DNA of 64,000 nt, from contig CAYUVK010000003.1 of assembly GCA_964448105.1 (NCBI GenBank), positions 1-64,000 of the forward strand. The letters are read 5' to 3'. Positions 8,206 to 18,613 of this stretch are shown in pieces. Under the pieces are notes generated by a model. That model saw nothing but the letters and a program-made list of their open reading frames with translations. It ran no database searches and was not told where the DNA came from. Position 1 is the first letter of the stretch. Every line of letters starts with the position of its first letter. The position numbers and the translations under genes were made by a program. This DNA is from CAVQBP01 sp964448105 (lineage in GTDB: Bacteria > Bacteroidota > Ignavibacteria > Ignavibacteriales > Ignavibacteriaceae).

Positions 8206-8718
8206 TTATTTCCAGTTGTTATAATGAATTCTTTCCTGTTTAAATCTTTTCTCGGTTATTACTTTTTCATCAGGATAACCAATTGATAAGAGTGAGATCG
8301 GAATTATATTTTCCGGTAATTTGAAAAGATTTTTTAAACCCTTCATATTTTCTTCAACAGGATAAGCGCTAATCCAAACAGCACCTAATCCGAGATCGTG
8401 AGCTGCTAATAATGCATTTTGTGTTGCTGCAGCGCAGTTAAGTACAATTAGATCAATGTTTTGTTCTAAATTTTTATCTCCGCAAATAAGTATTGCAAGG
8501 GTTGACTGTTGCAACATTTCAGCGTGCGGAATTATTTTTAATACTTCACCGAGTATTTCTCTCTTATCAATAACTAAATATTGCCAGGGCTGGTTATTAA
8601 AGGCAGATGGGGCATACATTGCTGCCTTCAATATTTTATCGGTTTTATCTTTGGAAATTTTCTTGTTTTTATATTTCCGGATGCTCCTCCTAGTAAGAAT
8701 TGCTTTAATGGTTTCCAT
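8206..8718 (-). CDS. Nitroreductase family flavoprotein
   Basis: The 170-residue protein shows the FMN-binding start of the family (RRSIRKYKNKKIS at about 10-22), the APSAFNNQPWQ motif near 36-46, and the glycine-containing GLGAVWISAYP near 109-119. IGYPDEKV lies near the C-terminus. Members are dimeric FMN enzymes that reduce nitro compounds, quinones or similar acceptors with NAD(P)H. The natural substrate is unknown. It is the first gene of a probable minus-strand run with AlaX and aspartate kinase. Confidence 0.9.
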   Translation of the reverse strand: METIKAILTRRSIRKYKNKKISKDKTDKILKAAMYAPSAFNNQPWQYLVIDKREILGEVLKIIPHAEMLQQSTLAILICGDKNLEQNIDLIVLNCAAATQNALLAAHDLGLGAVWISAYPVEENMKGLKNLFKLPENIIPISLLSIGYPDEKVITEKRFKQERIHYNNWK

Positions 8719-8939
8719 TTATATTTCCCTAATTTTTTCAAAATAAGCTTTATAAAATTAAGAAAAATTCTGCAAGAATATTAGTGACAAGTTAAGTATT
8801 AACTAAAGATCTATTTAAATTAAATAATGAATAATTGACTCTTAAAAAATAAAGAGAAATCGAAAAATTTTTTATTCATATGGAAATTAATCACTTATAA
8901 TATTAAAAATATTTTTCATATTGGAATTCAATTTTAGTA

Positions 8940-9482
8940 ATGATCGAGTTACGAATTATGCTCCTGAAAGAAGTAATTGAATTAATAAGATATGAAAAGA
9001 TTTTTAGACCAGGTAATCAAACCTGGGCGGATTTAGGCTGTGTTTCCGGTGCCTTCACAAAAGCATTGGCAGATTTGCTTACGGCTGGCAGTATTATTTA
9101 TGCTGTAGATAAAAACAAACCTGCTTTAGAGAAAACACTGGAAGAATTTAAAAATGTGTCGGTTAAAAAATTACATGGGGATTTTCTTAAGGCCGAAATA
9201 CCTCTTAATCTGGATGGAATTATTATGGCGAATTCACTCCACTTTGTGAAAGATAAAAATACTTTTGTAAAAATAATTGAAAAGCATTTAAACAAAGAAG
9301 GTTCATTTTTAATTGTGGAATATGATATGGATACAGCAAATCCCTGGGTGCCGTTTCCAATCAGTTTTAAATCGTTAAAAATATTATTCGAAAATCAAGA
9401 ATATTCTTCCATAATAAAATTAAATGAACGGTCATCATCATATCAAAGGGGTAGTATCTATTCAGCAATAATAATGAAATAA
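8940..9482 (+). CDS. Class I SAM-dependent methyltransferase
   Basis: The 180-residue protein has the Rossmann-like methyltransferase core: motif I WADLGCVSGAFTKALADLL (about 28-46, where family members usually have GxGxG), an acidic end of strand 2 in YAVDKN, and motif IV-like LDGIIMANSLHFV. The C-terminal part is short. The glycine-poor motif I (LGCVSG) is unusual but seen in this superfamily. Start ATG 8940 has no clear ribosome site, and an in-frame ATG at 8958 is equally possible. It is divergent from the nitroreductase; the substrate is unknown. Confidence 0.8.
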   Translation: MIELRIMLLKEVIELIRYEKIFRPGNQTWADLGCVSGAFTKALADLLTAGSIIYAVDKNKPALEKTLEEFKNVSVKKLHGDFLKAEIPLNLDGIIMANSLHFVKDKNTFVKIIEKHLNKEGSFLIVEYDMDTANPWVPFPISFKSLKILFENQEYSSIIKLNERSSSYQRGSIYSAIIMK

Positions 9483-9829
9483 CTGTTTTTTAACATGTAC
9501 TGTTTGGATACAATTTATTATACCCGGATACTGGCCAAAATCCTCTGATATCTCTTATCTCAGCTGCTTTTATTAACCACAACAACCGTTTATTGAAAAT
9601 GTTAAAAGTTAAAAAAAGGATTTCGATAATCTGTTTAAGTAATTATATCCTTTAAAAAGTAAGGGTTTTTAGGAAGATTGATAAAAATGTAGAATTCAAC
9701 TTGTGAAATTTTGTATTAATTTTGTAAATGCTTTATTTTAAGTATAGATTAAATGCGGAAAAAGGGGAGATGCGGGTGCTTTTCAATTTTTATATCTATG
9801 AATGGGCAAAAAATATTAACTATTAATAT
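9483..9829. other. Intergenic region, no gene seen
   Basis: About 350 bp separate the methyltransferase from the hybrid kinase. I see no reading frame with a ribosome site, no tRNA and no convincing hairpin. The kinase promoter presumably lies in its right half. Confidence 0.5.
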
Positions 9830-12800
9830 ATGAAAAAAACATCAAAGAAGTGGACGCTGCTTATATTTATTCTTTTAATGAGTTATGTATTAGTATTATT
9901 TGCTGTTTTTTATTATAACCTGGAGACAAAAACAAATAATGTTGAAAAGTATGATTACCTGAATGCTGTTAATGATTTAAAGATTGACCAGATATTGCAA
10001 TGGCGGAAAGAAAGACTAATAACCGCAAAATTCTTTCCATCAATCGGCAGGTTTATTAAATATACTGTTGAACTTTCCAGAAATAATAAAAGTAAAGAAG
10101 CTAATGAATATTTATCTAAAACATTATTGCCATTTATAGCAAATCATTATAATGAAAACTTTTTTATAACAAATACAAAAAGTGAATTATTATATTCTTT
10201 TAAACAGGATTATAAAGAAGTTGACAATTTAACCATTTCAAATATTAAAAAATCAATAGATAATGATGAAGTGTTTTTCAGTGATTTCAACTATGACAAA
10301 AAAAATAAGCAAATATATTTTGATTTAATTTCACCGGTTAAAGATAATAACGGTATTATGATTGGAGCTATTGTACAAAGAATTGATCCTGCCTATAATC
10401 TTTTTTCCATCATACAAAAATGGCCTTCTCCAAGCAAAACAGCTGAAACATTGCTGGCTCGAAAAGAAGAAGATAGAGTTCTATTTCTAACAAATTTAAG
10501 ATATAAAAATAATTCGGATTTATCTTTTTCTGTACCTTTAAAAGATACTGAAGTTGTTGCTGTTAAAGGTACTTTAAGAGTAAGAGGAATGATCGAGGGT
10601 AAGGATTACAGGGGAAAAGATGTATTGGCAGATTTGAAAAAAATCCCCGGCTTTGAATGGTATATTATATCAAAAATAGATAAAGATGAAATTTATTCGG
10701 AAGTAATATCAGGGGAAAAAACTGCTTTTGGTATTTTAATTATATCAATCTTTTGTGTTATTCTTTTCCTCTTATTCCTTTATAAATCAAGACAAAGCAG
10801 AATTTATAAAGATAAATTTATAAATGAGAAAAGATTCTTAGAAGTACAGAAAGAATTTAAAACTATACTCTACAGTATTGGCGATGGCGTTATAACAACT
10901 GATGTTTCTGGAAATGTTAAACAAATGAATGAAGTAGCAGAGAAGCTAACGGGATGGAAAGAATCAGAAGCTGGCGGCAGGAACCTTAGTGAAGTATTTG
11001 CAGTCGTAAATGAAGATACAAGGGAGATTATTAAAAATCTTGTCTTAAAAGTAATTAAGGAAGGAAAACGAATTAGTTTATCCGAGCATACATCACTTAT
11101 TTCCAAAACCGGGAAACATATACCCATTACTGATAGCGGTTCACCGATTAAAGACGATGACAATAAGATAATTGGTGTGGTTATCGTTTTTAGGGATCAA
11201 AGCAAAGAACGACAAAAAGAAAAAATATTGGTCGAAAATGAAGAACGGCTTCGGCTTTCTTTAGCTGCAGCTAATCAAGGTTTATATGATTTAAATATTC
11301 AAACCGGTGAAGTAATTGTGAATGAGGAATATGCAATAATGCTTGGTTATGATCCTTCAAATTTTATTGAAACGAATTCATTGTTGCGAGAAAGGCTTCA
11401 TCCCGATGATAAAGAATTAACTTCAAAAGCATATAATGATTATATTGAAGAGAAAACAGATCAATACATGGTGGAGTTCAGATTAAAAACTAAAAATAAT
11501 AAATGGAAATGGATCTTATCTACCGGCAAAATACTTGAATATGATGATAAAGGTAAGCCGCTTCGCATGCTTGGAACCCATACAGATATTACTCAAAGAA
11601 AAATTGCCGAAGAAGAATTGAAAGAAAGTGAACTCTTGTTCCGTACACTTGCGGAACATTCAACTGTTGGAATTTTTAAAATCGATGCTTTTGGAAATAC
11701 CGATTATGTAAATCCAAGATGGTGTGAGATTTCTGGATTAACCTTTGGACAGGGAATTGGAAATGGCTGGCTGGAAGCTGTTCACCCGGAAGATAGAATT
11801 TCTCTTGCCGAAGGATGGAAAAAAGCTGCTTTATCAAAAATATCTTCTCAAGCTGAATATCGTTTTTTACATCCTGATGGACGAGTAACATGGGTTATAG
11901 GAAATGCCGTTCCATTAAAAGATGAGAATAAATCGGTAGTCGGTTATATAGGTACAATAACAGATATAACTGAATCAAAACGGGTTGAGGAAGAATTACG
12001 TAAGAATGCTGAGTTGCTAAGAGCATCGGTTGAGGTTTCTAATATTGGAATTTTTGATCATAATCAAATAAATAATACTATTTTCTGGTCTCAAAGACAA
12101 CGGGAAATCCATGGGTTGGGACCGGATGAACTTATAACATTGGAGGCGATCCAAAATCTTATTCATCCTGAAGATAAGAAATGGGTTACAGAAAGTGTAG
12201 TCGATGCACACAATCCAAATGGTAATGGCTTTTGGGATGTTGTATATAGAATAATTAGGCCTGATGGTGAGATCCGCTGGCTATCTGCTAAGTCACAAAC
12301 ATTCTTTGAGGTTGAAGGTAAAAAACGTCATCCAGTTCGTACAGTTGGTGTATACCTGGATATCACCCAAAACAAATTAGCAGAGCGGAATTTGAGAAGC
12401 CTTTCAAGAGCCGTTGAACAAAGTCCTTCTGCTATTATTATAACCGATATAAAAGGCTGTATTGAATTTGTTAATCCTAAGTTTACAGAATTAACAGGAT
12501 ATACATTTGAAGAAGTCAAAGGGAAAAATCCAAGTATTTTAAAGTCAAGCTATACAACTAAAGAAAATTATGAAGTAATGTGGAATACGATTATCGATAA
12601 AAGAGAGTGGAGAGGTGAAATTCTGAATAAAAAGAAAAACGGCGAATTATACTGGGTTTCTGCTTATATCTCTCCAATAGTTAGTGAAAAAGGTAATATA
12701 ATTAATTTTATAGCTTTAGAAGAAGATATAACGGACAGAAAAAAAATGATTAGAGAGCTAACTGATGCCAAAGAAAAAGCTGAAGAAATGAACAGGATGA

Positions 12801-13918
12801 AATTTCATTTTTTTGCCAATATGAGCCATGAGCTCCGTACCCCGTTTGTTGGTATTTTAGGTTTTGCCGAATTATTAGAAGAAACTTTGAAAAATCCTGA
12901 GGAAAAAGAATATGCTGCAAAAATATTAAAATCTTCGTGGAGATTAACTGAAACCCTAAATAAAATACTCGAAATTTCACGTCTTGAAACAACTACCCCG
13001 GAATTGAACTATACTGATTTTGACCTAAATACATTGCTGACTGAAATTGCAGAATTATTTGTCCCATCGGCTAAGAATAATCATACTGTTATAAAAGTTC
13101 AAACAGAACTTAATAATTTTAAAATTAAATCGGATAAAAAAATTCTGAGAGAAATTCTTAATAATCTAATTAATAATGCTGTAAAATTTACTTATAAGGG
13201 AATTATTGAAATTACTTCACGTAAAATAATTGTGAACAAAAAAGACTTTATTGAAATTAAAGTCTCTGATAATGGAATTGGTATACCACAAGGAAGGCAA
13301 TCAATAATATGGGAGGAGTTCAGGCAAGCTAGTGAAGGTATTGAGCGTTCTTTTGAAGGAACAGGACTGGGACTTACAATTACTAAAAAATATGTAGAGC
13401 TGTTAAAGGGACAAATTCATCTCGAAAGCGATGAGGGAAAGGGTTCTGTATTCACTTTAAAATTTCCAATGCAATATAATGAGAATGAAATAACTACAAA
13501 CAAGGAAGAAAATTTAGAATTTTTAAAATCTATAAAGGGACCTTCAATGAGTGGAGCTAAAATATTAATTGTTGAAGATGACGGAATATCATTAGAATTT
13601 ATGAGAAGAGTTCTTGAAACAACATATTATGTCGATACTGCAGTTAATGCTAAAAATGCTTTAGTATTAATTCACAAAAATCAATATGATGTTTTATTAC
13701 TCGATATCAATCTTGGAAGAGGTATGAACGGAATTGATTTAGTAAAAGAAATTAGAAAGATAAGTCATTCTGAAGATATTCCTATAGTTGCAGTGACTGC
13801 ATATGCCAGTGAAGCCGACAAGAATGAATTCCTATCAAAGGGATTTACACATTATATTTCCAAACCATTCTTGTCAGATGATTTGAAGAAGTTATTAATA
13901 GAAGTCATGAAAAAATAA
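9830..13918 (+). CDS. Hybrid histidine kinase with five PAS domains
   Basis: The 1362-residue membrane kinase has TM1 at about 8-29, an extracytoplasmic sensor region of about 270 residues, and TM2 at about 299-318. Five PAS repeats follow, beginning near ILYSIGDGVITTD, SLAAANQGLYDL, LAEHSTVGIFKID, SVEVSNIGIFDH and AVEQSPSAIIITD. Several end in the PAC-type DIT signature. A HisKA box FFANMSHELRTP carries the phospho-accepting His. The HATPase_c domain shows N box NNLINNAVKF, DNGIGIP and GTGLGLTI. A C-terminal receiver has VEDD, LLLDIN and SKPF. It stands upstream of the chemotaxis operon, separated by a decayed YfiR-like gene. The signal is unknown. Confidence 0.93.
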   Translation: MKKTSKKWTLLIFILLMSYVLVLFAVFYYNLETKTNNVEKYDYLNAVNDLKIDQILQWRKERLITAKFFPSIGRFIKYTVELSRNNKSKEANEYLSKTLLPFIANHYNENFFITNTKSELLYSFKQDYKEVDNLTISNIKKSIDNDEVFFSDFNYDKKNKQIYFDLISPVKDNNGIMIGAIVQRIDPAYNLFSIIQKWPSPSKTAETLLARKEEDRVLFLTNLRYKNNSDLSFSVPLKDTEVVAVKGTLRVRGMIEGKDYRGKDVLADLKKIPGFEWYIISKIDKDEIYSEVISGEKTAFGILIISIFCVILFLLFLYKSRQSRIYKDKFINEKRFLEVQKEFKTILYSIGDGVITTDVSGNVKQMNEVAEKLTGWKESEAGGRNLSEVFAVVNEDTREIIKNLVLKVIKEGKRISLSEHTSLISKTGKHIPITDSGSPIKDDDNKIIGVVIVFRDQSKERQKEKILVENEERLRLSLAAANQGLYDLNIQTGEVIVNEEYAIMLGYDPSNFIETNSLLRERLHPDDKELTSKAYNDYIEEKTDQYMVEFRLKTKNNKWKWILSTGKILEYDDKGKPLRMLGTHTDITQRKIAEEELKESELLFRTLAEHSTVGIFKIDAFGNTDYVNPRWCEISGLTFGQGIGNGWLEAVHPEDRISLAEGWKKAALSKISSQAEYRFLHPDGRVTWVIGNAVPLKDENKSVVGYIGTITDITESKRVEEELRKNAELLRASVEVSNIGIFDHNQINNTIFWSQRQREIHGLGPDELITLEAIQNLIHPEDKKWVTESVVDAHNPNGNGFWDVVYRIIRPDGEIRWLSAKSQTFFEVEGKKRHPVRTVGVYLDITQNKLAERNLRSLSRAVEQSPSAIIITDIKGCIEFVNPKFTELTGYTFEEVKGKNPSILKSSYTTKENYEVMWNTIIDKREWRGEILNKKKNGELYWVSAYISPIVSEKGNIINFIALEEDITDRKKMIRELTDAKEKAEEMNRMKFHFFANMSHELRTPFVGILGFAELLEETLKNPEEKEYAAKILKSSWRLTETLNKILEISRLETTTPELNYTDFDLNTLLTEIAELFVPSAKNNHTVIKVQTELNNFKIKSDKKILREILNNLINNAVKFTYKGIIEITSRKIIVNKKDFIEIKVSDNGIGIPQGRQSIIWEEFRQASEGIERSFEGTGLGLTITKKYVELLKGQIHLESDEGKGSVFTLKFPMQYNENEITTNKEENLEFLKSIKGPSMSGAKILIVEDDGISLEFMRRVLETTYYVDTAVNAKNALVLIHKNQYDVLLLDINLGRGMNGIDLVKEIRKISHSEDIPIVAVTAYASEADKNEFLSKGFTHYISKPFLSDDLKKLLIEVMKK

Positions 13919-14248
13919 TTATATAAAATCATTTGTTATACAAAATTAAAAGCGACGGTAATTTTTCTTTAATCTTCGTATCTTATTTTTTAATTGATAT
14001 TTTAAGCTTTATATAATTTTAGCAGGCTTATTTTTATTTAATTTGAAATTCGATAATAATATAAATCTTTCTTTCCTTTGCGCCCTCAATTGATATTATG
14101 ATATAACCAAACCAAGAAAATGTCATTTACTTTTACTTGATGCCGCTTATTTTTTTTAAAAGACCTCTTATAGCTTCTGAAAGAAAGTAAACAACCATAA
14201 ACCGATAATATCATTGAAATCAAAATAAATACTTTTTCTGAAGATTTT
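13919..14248. other. Intergenic region, no gene seen
   Basis: About 330 bp of A+T-rich DNA follow the hybrid kinase. It may contain the eroded N-terminal part of the YfiR-like pseudogene that follows, but no readable segment of it was found. No clear terminator hairpin was seen. Confidence 0.4.
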
Positions 14249-14466
14249 TTGATTCATAAGTTAAATAATAAAGAAAAACAACAAACTGCTTTCAAAGGTT
14301 TACTTTCAATTTCAGGGGTAACATCTTATATAAAAAATGGCAATGTTGCTGTTGGTATAGGTGTTGACGGAGGAAAACCAAAAAATTGTTATAAATATGA
14401 GTCAATTGAAAGCAGAAGAACAGGAATTATCAGCCGATGCTAAAAATTGCTAGGGTAATACAATAA
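14249..14466 (+). pseudogene. Remnant of a YfiR-like (DUF4154) gene
   Basis: The reading frame starting at 14249 encodes FKGLLSISGVTSYIKNGNVA and then VGIGVDGGKPK before losing sense. Removing one A from the A6 run at about 14380 gives GGKPKIVINMSQLKAEEQEL, and a second frame change near 14441 gives LKIARVIQ and a stop at 14464-14466. The resulting glycine-rich strand, IVIN strand and SAD-LKIARVI tail fit the C-terminal end of YfiR-like DUF4154 proteins, which often sit beside sensor kinases or receptors. The N-terminal two thirds are absent. The family call is from memory of its pattern, not a search. Confidence 0.5.
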
Positions 14467-14482
14467 ATAGAAGTTATGCATT

Positions 14483-16478
14483 ATGAAATCATTTAATAAA
14501 ATGGGGATAAGACAAAAATTTCAATTAATTCTGGCAGGTAGTTTTTTCCTAATCGGATTATTTATTTTCTTTTATTTTCCGTTAACACAAAAAAACAGTA
14601 TGGTCGAATCACTTGAACAAAAAGCAAAATTGATTGGACAGATGGTAGCCAAGACATCTGCAGGGGGGTTGGTCTTCGATGACGCATCTTCGGTTACAAC
14701 TCAGCTTGAAGCATTTAAGGAAATGCATGATGTTGAATTTGCTATTGTTATAAAAAAGGATGGTTCTAAATTCTCTGTATATAATGAAAATAAATATAAT
14801 AAGTATTCATCAAAAGTTCAGGACTTATTGTCCAGTCAATCCGGTTTTTTTTTCGGATGATGATGTACTCCTTGAACTCAATCCTATAATTTCAAATAAG
14901 GATGAAGTAGGTAAAGTAGTTATAGGAATGAGCAAAGCTGAAATTGCGTCACAAGCTGCTTCCGCCAGAGTTACGGCATTTATTATAAGTTTAATAATCT
15001 TCATTCTCGGATTAGGAGCCATGCGTTTCTTCTTTAATAAGATTGTATTTAATCCTATTACCAATGTGTTGGAAATGGCTAAAGAGATACAAAAGGGTCA
15101 CATTAAAGCAAGAACCGGTATTAATTCAAATGATGAAATTGGAACAATGGCCAAAGTTCTTGATGAATTTGTGTCACAGGTTGATAGTAGTATAGTTGGA
15201 TCTATGAGAAGAATAGCGGATGGGGATATTTCTTTTCTGGTTCCTATGTATGATGAAAAAGATGAGATTGCCCCGGTTATTAATAAAATGACTTCCACAA
15301 TTAGGGAAGTAATAGATGAATCGAAACATCTTGTAAATGCGGCAACCGAAGGAAAACTGAATACTCGAGGAAACGCTGATAAGTTTAATGGCGGTTATAG
15401 AGAAATTATACAAGGATTGAATGATACTCTAAACGCTATTATTGATCCAATTGAAGAACAAAGAATTATTTTAGAAAAAATAGCGAAAGGTGATTTATGT
15501 GCCAGGATGATAGGTGATTATAAAGGTGATTTCGTAAACATAAAAAATAGTATAAATAGTCTGGCAGAATCATTTAATTACACTCTTGCAGATGTAGCAT
15601 CAACTGTAAAATCAACTGGAAGTTTATCAAACCAAGTCTTATCTAGCGCTGAAGAAATGGCAGCAGGTGCCCAGGAGCAGTCTTCTCAAACTTCAGAAGT
15701 AGCCACCGCAATAGAACAAATGACAGGGACAATACTTGAAACAACAAAGAATGCGGGAACGGCTTCAGATAATGTAAAAAAAGCAGGAAAAATTGCAATT
15801 GAAGGTGGAAAAGTAGTAGAAGAGACAGTTGAAGGGATGAAGAGGATTGCTGATGTAGTATCTAAAGCAGCAGATACGGTAAAAAAATTAGGTAAGAGCA
15901 GTGATCAGATCGGTGAAATAATTCAGGTAATTGATGATATTGCTGATCAGACAAACCTGCTTGTATTAAACGCAGCTATAGAAGCAGCACGTGCAGGAGA
16001 AATGGGAAGAGGTTTTGCTGCAGTTGCCGATGAAGTGAGAAAACTTACTGAAAGAACTATAAAAGCAACAAAAGAAATTGCAGGCATGATTAAGCAGATA
16101 CAGAAGGATACAAAAGGTGCCGTCGAGTCGATTGAAGAGGGAACAGAAGAGGTTAGAATAGGAAGGGAAATGGCGAATAAAGCCGGTGAATCATTAAAAG
16201 AAATAATAAATGCATCAAATAAGGTTGTAGATGATGTAAACCGGGTTGCAAGTGCAAGTGAAGAACAATCTACTACTGCAGAACAAATTAGTAGGAGTAT
16301 AGAAAGTATAAACAATGTTTCAAATGAAAGCGCTCAAGGGATACAATTAATAGCTAAATCCGCAGAAGACCTAAATAAGTTAACAAATAATTTACAGGAT
16401 TTAATAAGCAAGTTTAAAATTAATATGGAGTATGACGAAAATGAAACTCGTTATTCAGTAGGCATAATGGAAAATTAA
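14483..16478 (+). pseudogene. Methyl-accepting chemotaxis protein gene split by a frameshift in a T9 tract
   Basis: Two overlapping frames make one receptor. The first (14483-14860) has TM1 at about 14-32 and the start of a sensor domain. It runs into a stop just after nine T's at 14845-14853. Deleting one T joins it in frame to [12 protein letters not shown] of the second frame, which carries TM2 ([15 protein letters not shown]), HAMP segments and a complete MCP signalling domain with hairpin tip [20 protein letters not shown]. Everything else is intact. It could be a true pseudogene, a phase-variable gene, a gene read by slippage, or a sequencing error. It heads the chemotaxis operon and is its only receptor. 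Confidence 0.85.
14845..14853 (+). repeat. T9 homopolymer at the MCP frameshift
   Basis: Nine consecutive T's lie in the sensor-domain part of the receptor gene. Eight T's would restore the reading frame. Runs of this length are prone to slipped-strand change at replication and to RNA polymerase slippage. Confidence 0.85.
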
Positions 16479-16598
16479 TAAAATCTTGAAAACTCAAATA
16501 CAAAATGGTAATTATTGTGATATAATAATTTACTCAACAAATTAGAATAGAATTCGATAATAATAATTGGATAGAAATCATATTTCTAAGAGGAAGAA

Positions 16599-17099
16599 AT
16601 GAATATTAATAATAAAGAGCAAAAAACGGAAACAGCCGAATTACTGCAATTAGTGACTTTTAATATTGGTAAAGAAGAGTTTGGAGTCGACATTCTTAAT
16701 GTACAGGAAATAAATAGAATGACCCATATTACAAAGGTTCCTAATGCACCCTATTATGTAGAAGGGGTAATAAATTTAAGAGGAAGAGTTATTCCCGTTA
16801 TTGATTTAAGACTTAAGCTTAAAATTGAAAAGAAAGATTATGATAAAAATACAAGAATTATTGTAGTTGAAGTTGATAACAAAACAATTGGTTTTATAGT
16901 CGATTCAGTAAATGAGGTGCTTAGAATACAGGCCAATCTTACAGAAGCGCCCCCTGACATGGTTTCAGGAATTGAATCAGAATATATAAAATCAGTTGGG
17001 AAATTGGAAGATAGGCTTCTGATTCTAATCGATATACAAAAGATTATTCAAACAAATGAATTAAAAAAAATAAAAAAGATGGAAGCTGCTAGTGTTTAA
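16599..17099 (+). CDS. cheW: Chemotaxis coupling protein CheW
   Basis: The 166-residue protein is a single CheW domain linking receptors to CheA. Features seen are LVTFNIGKEEFGVDI near 18-32, the segment EGVINLRGRVIPVIDLRLKL (about 62-81) and a late IDSVNEVLRI-type stretch (VDSVNEVLRI near 105-114). A ribosome site AGAGGAAG precedes the ATG by a few bases. It is 120 bp downstream of the receptor gene and upstream of the HEAT-repeat gene. Length is normal. Confidence 0.95.
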   Translation: MNINNKEQKTETAELLQLVTFNIGKEEFGVDILNVQEINRMTHITKVPNAPYYVEGVINLRGRVIPVIDLRLKLKIEKKDYDKNTRIIVVEVDNKTIGFIVDSVNEVLRIQANLTEAPPDMVSGIESEYIKSVGKLEDRLLILIDIQKIIQTNELKKIKKMEAASV

Positions 17100-17194
17100 T
17101 CTTTTAAGAGAACAGGCAAATTAATTAAAAAATTTTTTTTTTTACGATAATATCAGCAAATAGCAATTCTTTTTTTTTGTTAGTCAGGATAATA

Positions 17195-18583
17195 ATGAAA
17201 CAAATAGAGCGTGAAATTACCAAAGAATTGGAATCATTAAAGGAGAAAAGCTCCGAAGAAAAATTGATTATCCTGGAATCTCTTTATGATTATGAGTTAT
17301 CTGGGGTTGAACTGGATTTGATTTGTGATTATATAACAGATGTTGATAAAGGTGTAAGGAATTCAGTTGCCTATTTATTAATTAATAATGCAGATGAGAA
17401 TATCGCAAAAAAAATAGTGCCTTATGTATCTTCATCAGATATCTCAATTAAGAATTTTGTCGGGGAAATTCTTCTAAAAATAGGCTCAAAAGCTGTCGAT
17501 GCAATGCTGGAATATATTGATGCAGGTGATGATAATTACAAAAAATTTATTGTTGATATTTTAGGGCTAGTAGGGGATAACAAATCAAGCGCAAAAATAA
17601 CAAAGCTTTTAAATTCTAATGAAAATGAGAATGTAATTTTAGCATGTATTGAAGCTTTGGGAAATTTAAAATCTGAAAAATCTTTGTATCATTTAATGGC
17701 TTTCTACAGCTTAAATGATTTATATAAACCGACAGTTATTGAATCCTTAGGAAAAATAGGTTCACCGGCGGCTCTCGGTTTTATTGCATCCAAATACAAC
17801 GAGGAAGAAGACGAATTAATAAAGTTTTCAATAATTGAAAGCCTTGGATTAATTGGAGATGAAGAAACATTCTTTTTCCTTCTTGCAGAATTGAATGAAG
17901 TTAAAGGTCCCCTTGTTTGGCCTATAATAAAATCGATTTATAATCTTAAAGAAAAATTTGAATTTGATATTCCCTTTGATGAACGAATGAAAAAAACAAT
18001 TCTTCAGACTGTATTGGATGCTAACTCAGAATATAAAAAAATTGCTGCCAGCTTATTGCTGGTATTTAATGATGAAGAAGTCGTATCGGTATACTTGAAG
18101 ATTTTGGGGGATGATGAAGAAACTGATCAAATTATATCGCCGAAATTTTGGGAAAACCCCAAAATGGTTTTTGAGATTATAGCAAAAACGCTTAGCCAGA
18201 AGCCGCAAAACGTTAAATCACTTCTGAATTTGCTAAAGGACATAATTCAGCTGGATGGAGAAGAAAAATACAGCTCTATGCCTTCACTTCAGTTGAGGAA
18301 TGTAATCGATTCTTTGTCCCAATATTTGTCTGATCATGATGAAGAAGTAAGAATTTTAGCACTAGAATTACTTTTTATTTTAGATAAAAATGTAGCTGTT
18401 CTTTTCGTTGATGATTTTTCCGAAGATAGTAATCTTTGGAACAGGCTGAAACTTGTAGAGATACTTGATGAAGTTGTTCATCCAAAGGCAGAAGAAATTT
18501 TAATGAAATTGGCAAATGATTCGGAAGAAATGGTAAAAGAAAGAGCATCTTTCTGTCTTTCAAAAAGAGATATTAATAATTAA
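17195..18583 (+). CDS. HEAT-repeat protein in the chemotaxis operon
   Basis: The 462-residue protein is built of alpha-helical HEAT-like repeats. Recurrent pieces include VRNSVAYLLINNA, IKNFVGEILLKIGS, VILACIEALGNLKS, KPTVIESLGKIGSPAALGF, KFSIIESLGLIGDEETFFF and VRILALELLFIL. No catalytic motif is seen. Such scaffolds bind other proteins, so a partner within the chemotaxis array is likely, but this is inference. Start ATG 17195 was chosen because AGGA at 17186-17189 precedes it by 5 nt; an upstream TTG at 17177 lacks a site. It sits between cheW and cheR. Confidence 0.8.
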   Translation: MKQIEREITKELESLKEKSSEEKLIILESLYDYELSGVELDLICDYITDVDKGVRNSVAYLLINNADENIAKKIVPYVSSSDISIKNFVGEILLKIGSKAVDAMLEYIDAGDDNYKKFIVDILGLVGDNKSSAKITKLLNSNENENVILACIEALGNLKSEKSLYHLMAFYSLNDLYKPTVIESLGKIGSPAALGFIASKYNEEEDELIKFSIIESLGLIGDEETFFFLLAELNEVKGPLVWPIIKSIYNLKEKFEFDIPFDERMKKTILQTVLDANSEYKKIAASLLLVFNDEEVVSVYLKILGDDEETDQIISPKFWENPKMVFEIIAKTLSQKPQNVKSLLNLLKDIIQLDGEEKYSSMPSLQLRNVIDSLSQYLSDHDEEVRILALELLFILDKNVAVLFVDDFSEDSNLWNRLKLVEILDEVVHPKAEEILMKLANDSEEMVKERASFCLSKRDINN

Positions 18584-18613
18584 GTACTCGACGTTATAGA
18601 ACTTATTAATAGA

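Noticed and set aside
14249..14443. Open frame of 64 codons as an intact small gene
   Set aside because: Its second half only makes sense after frame correction, so it is treated as a pseudogene remnant.
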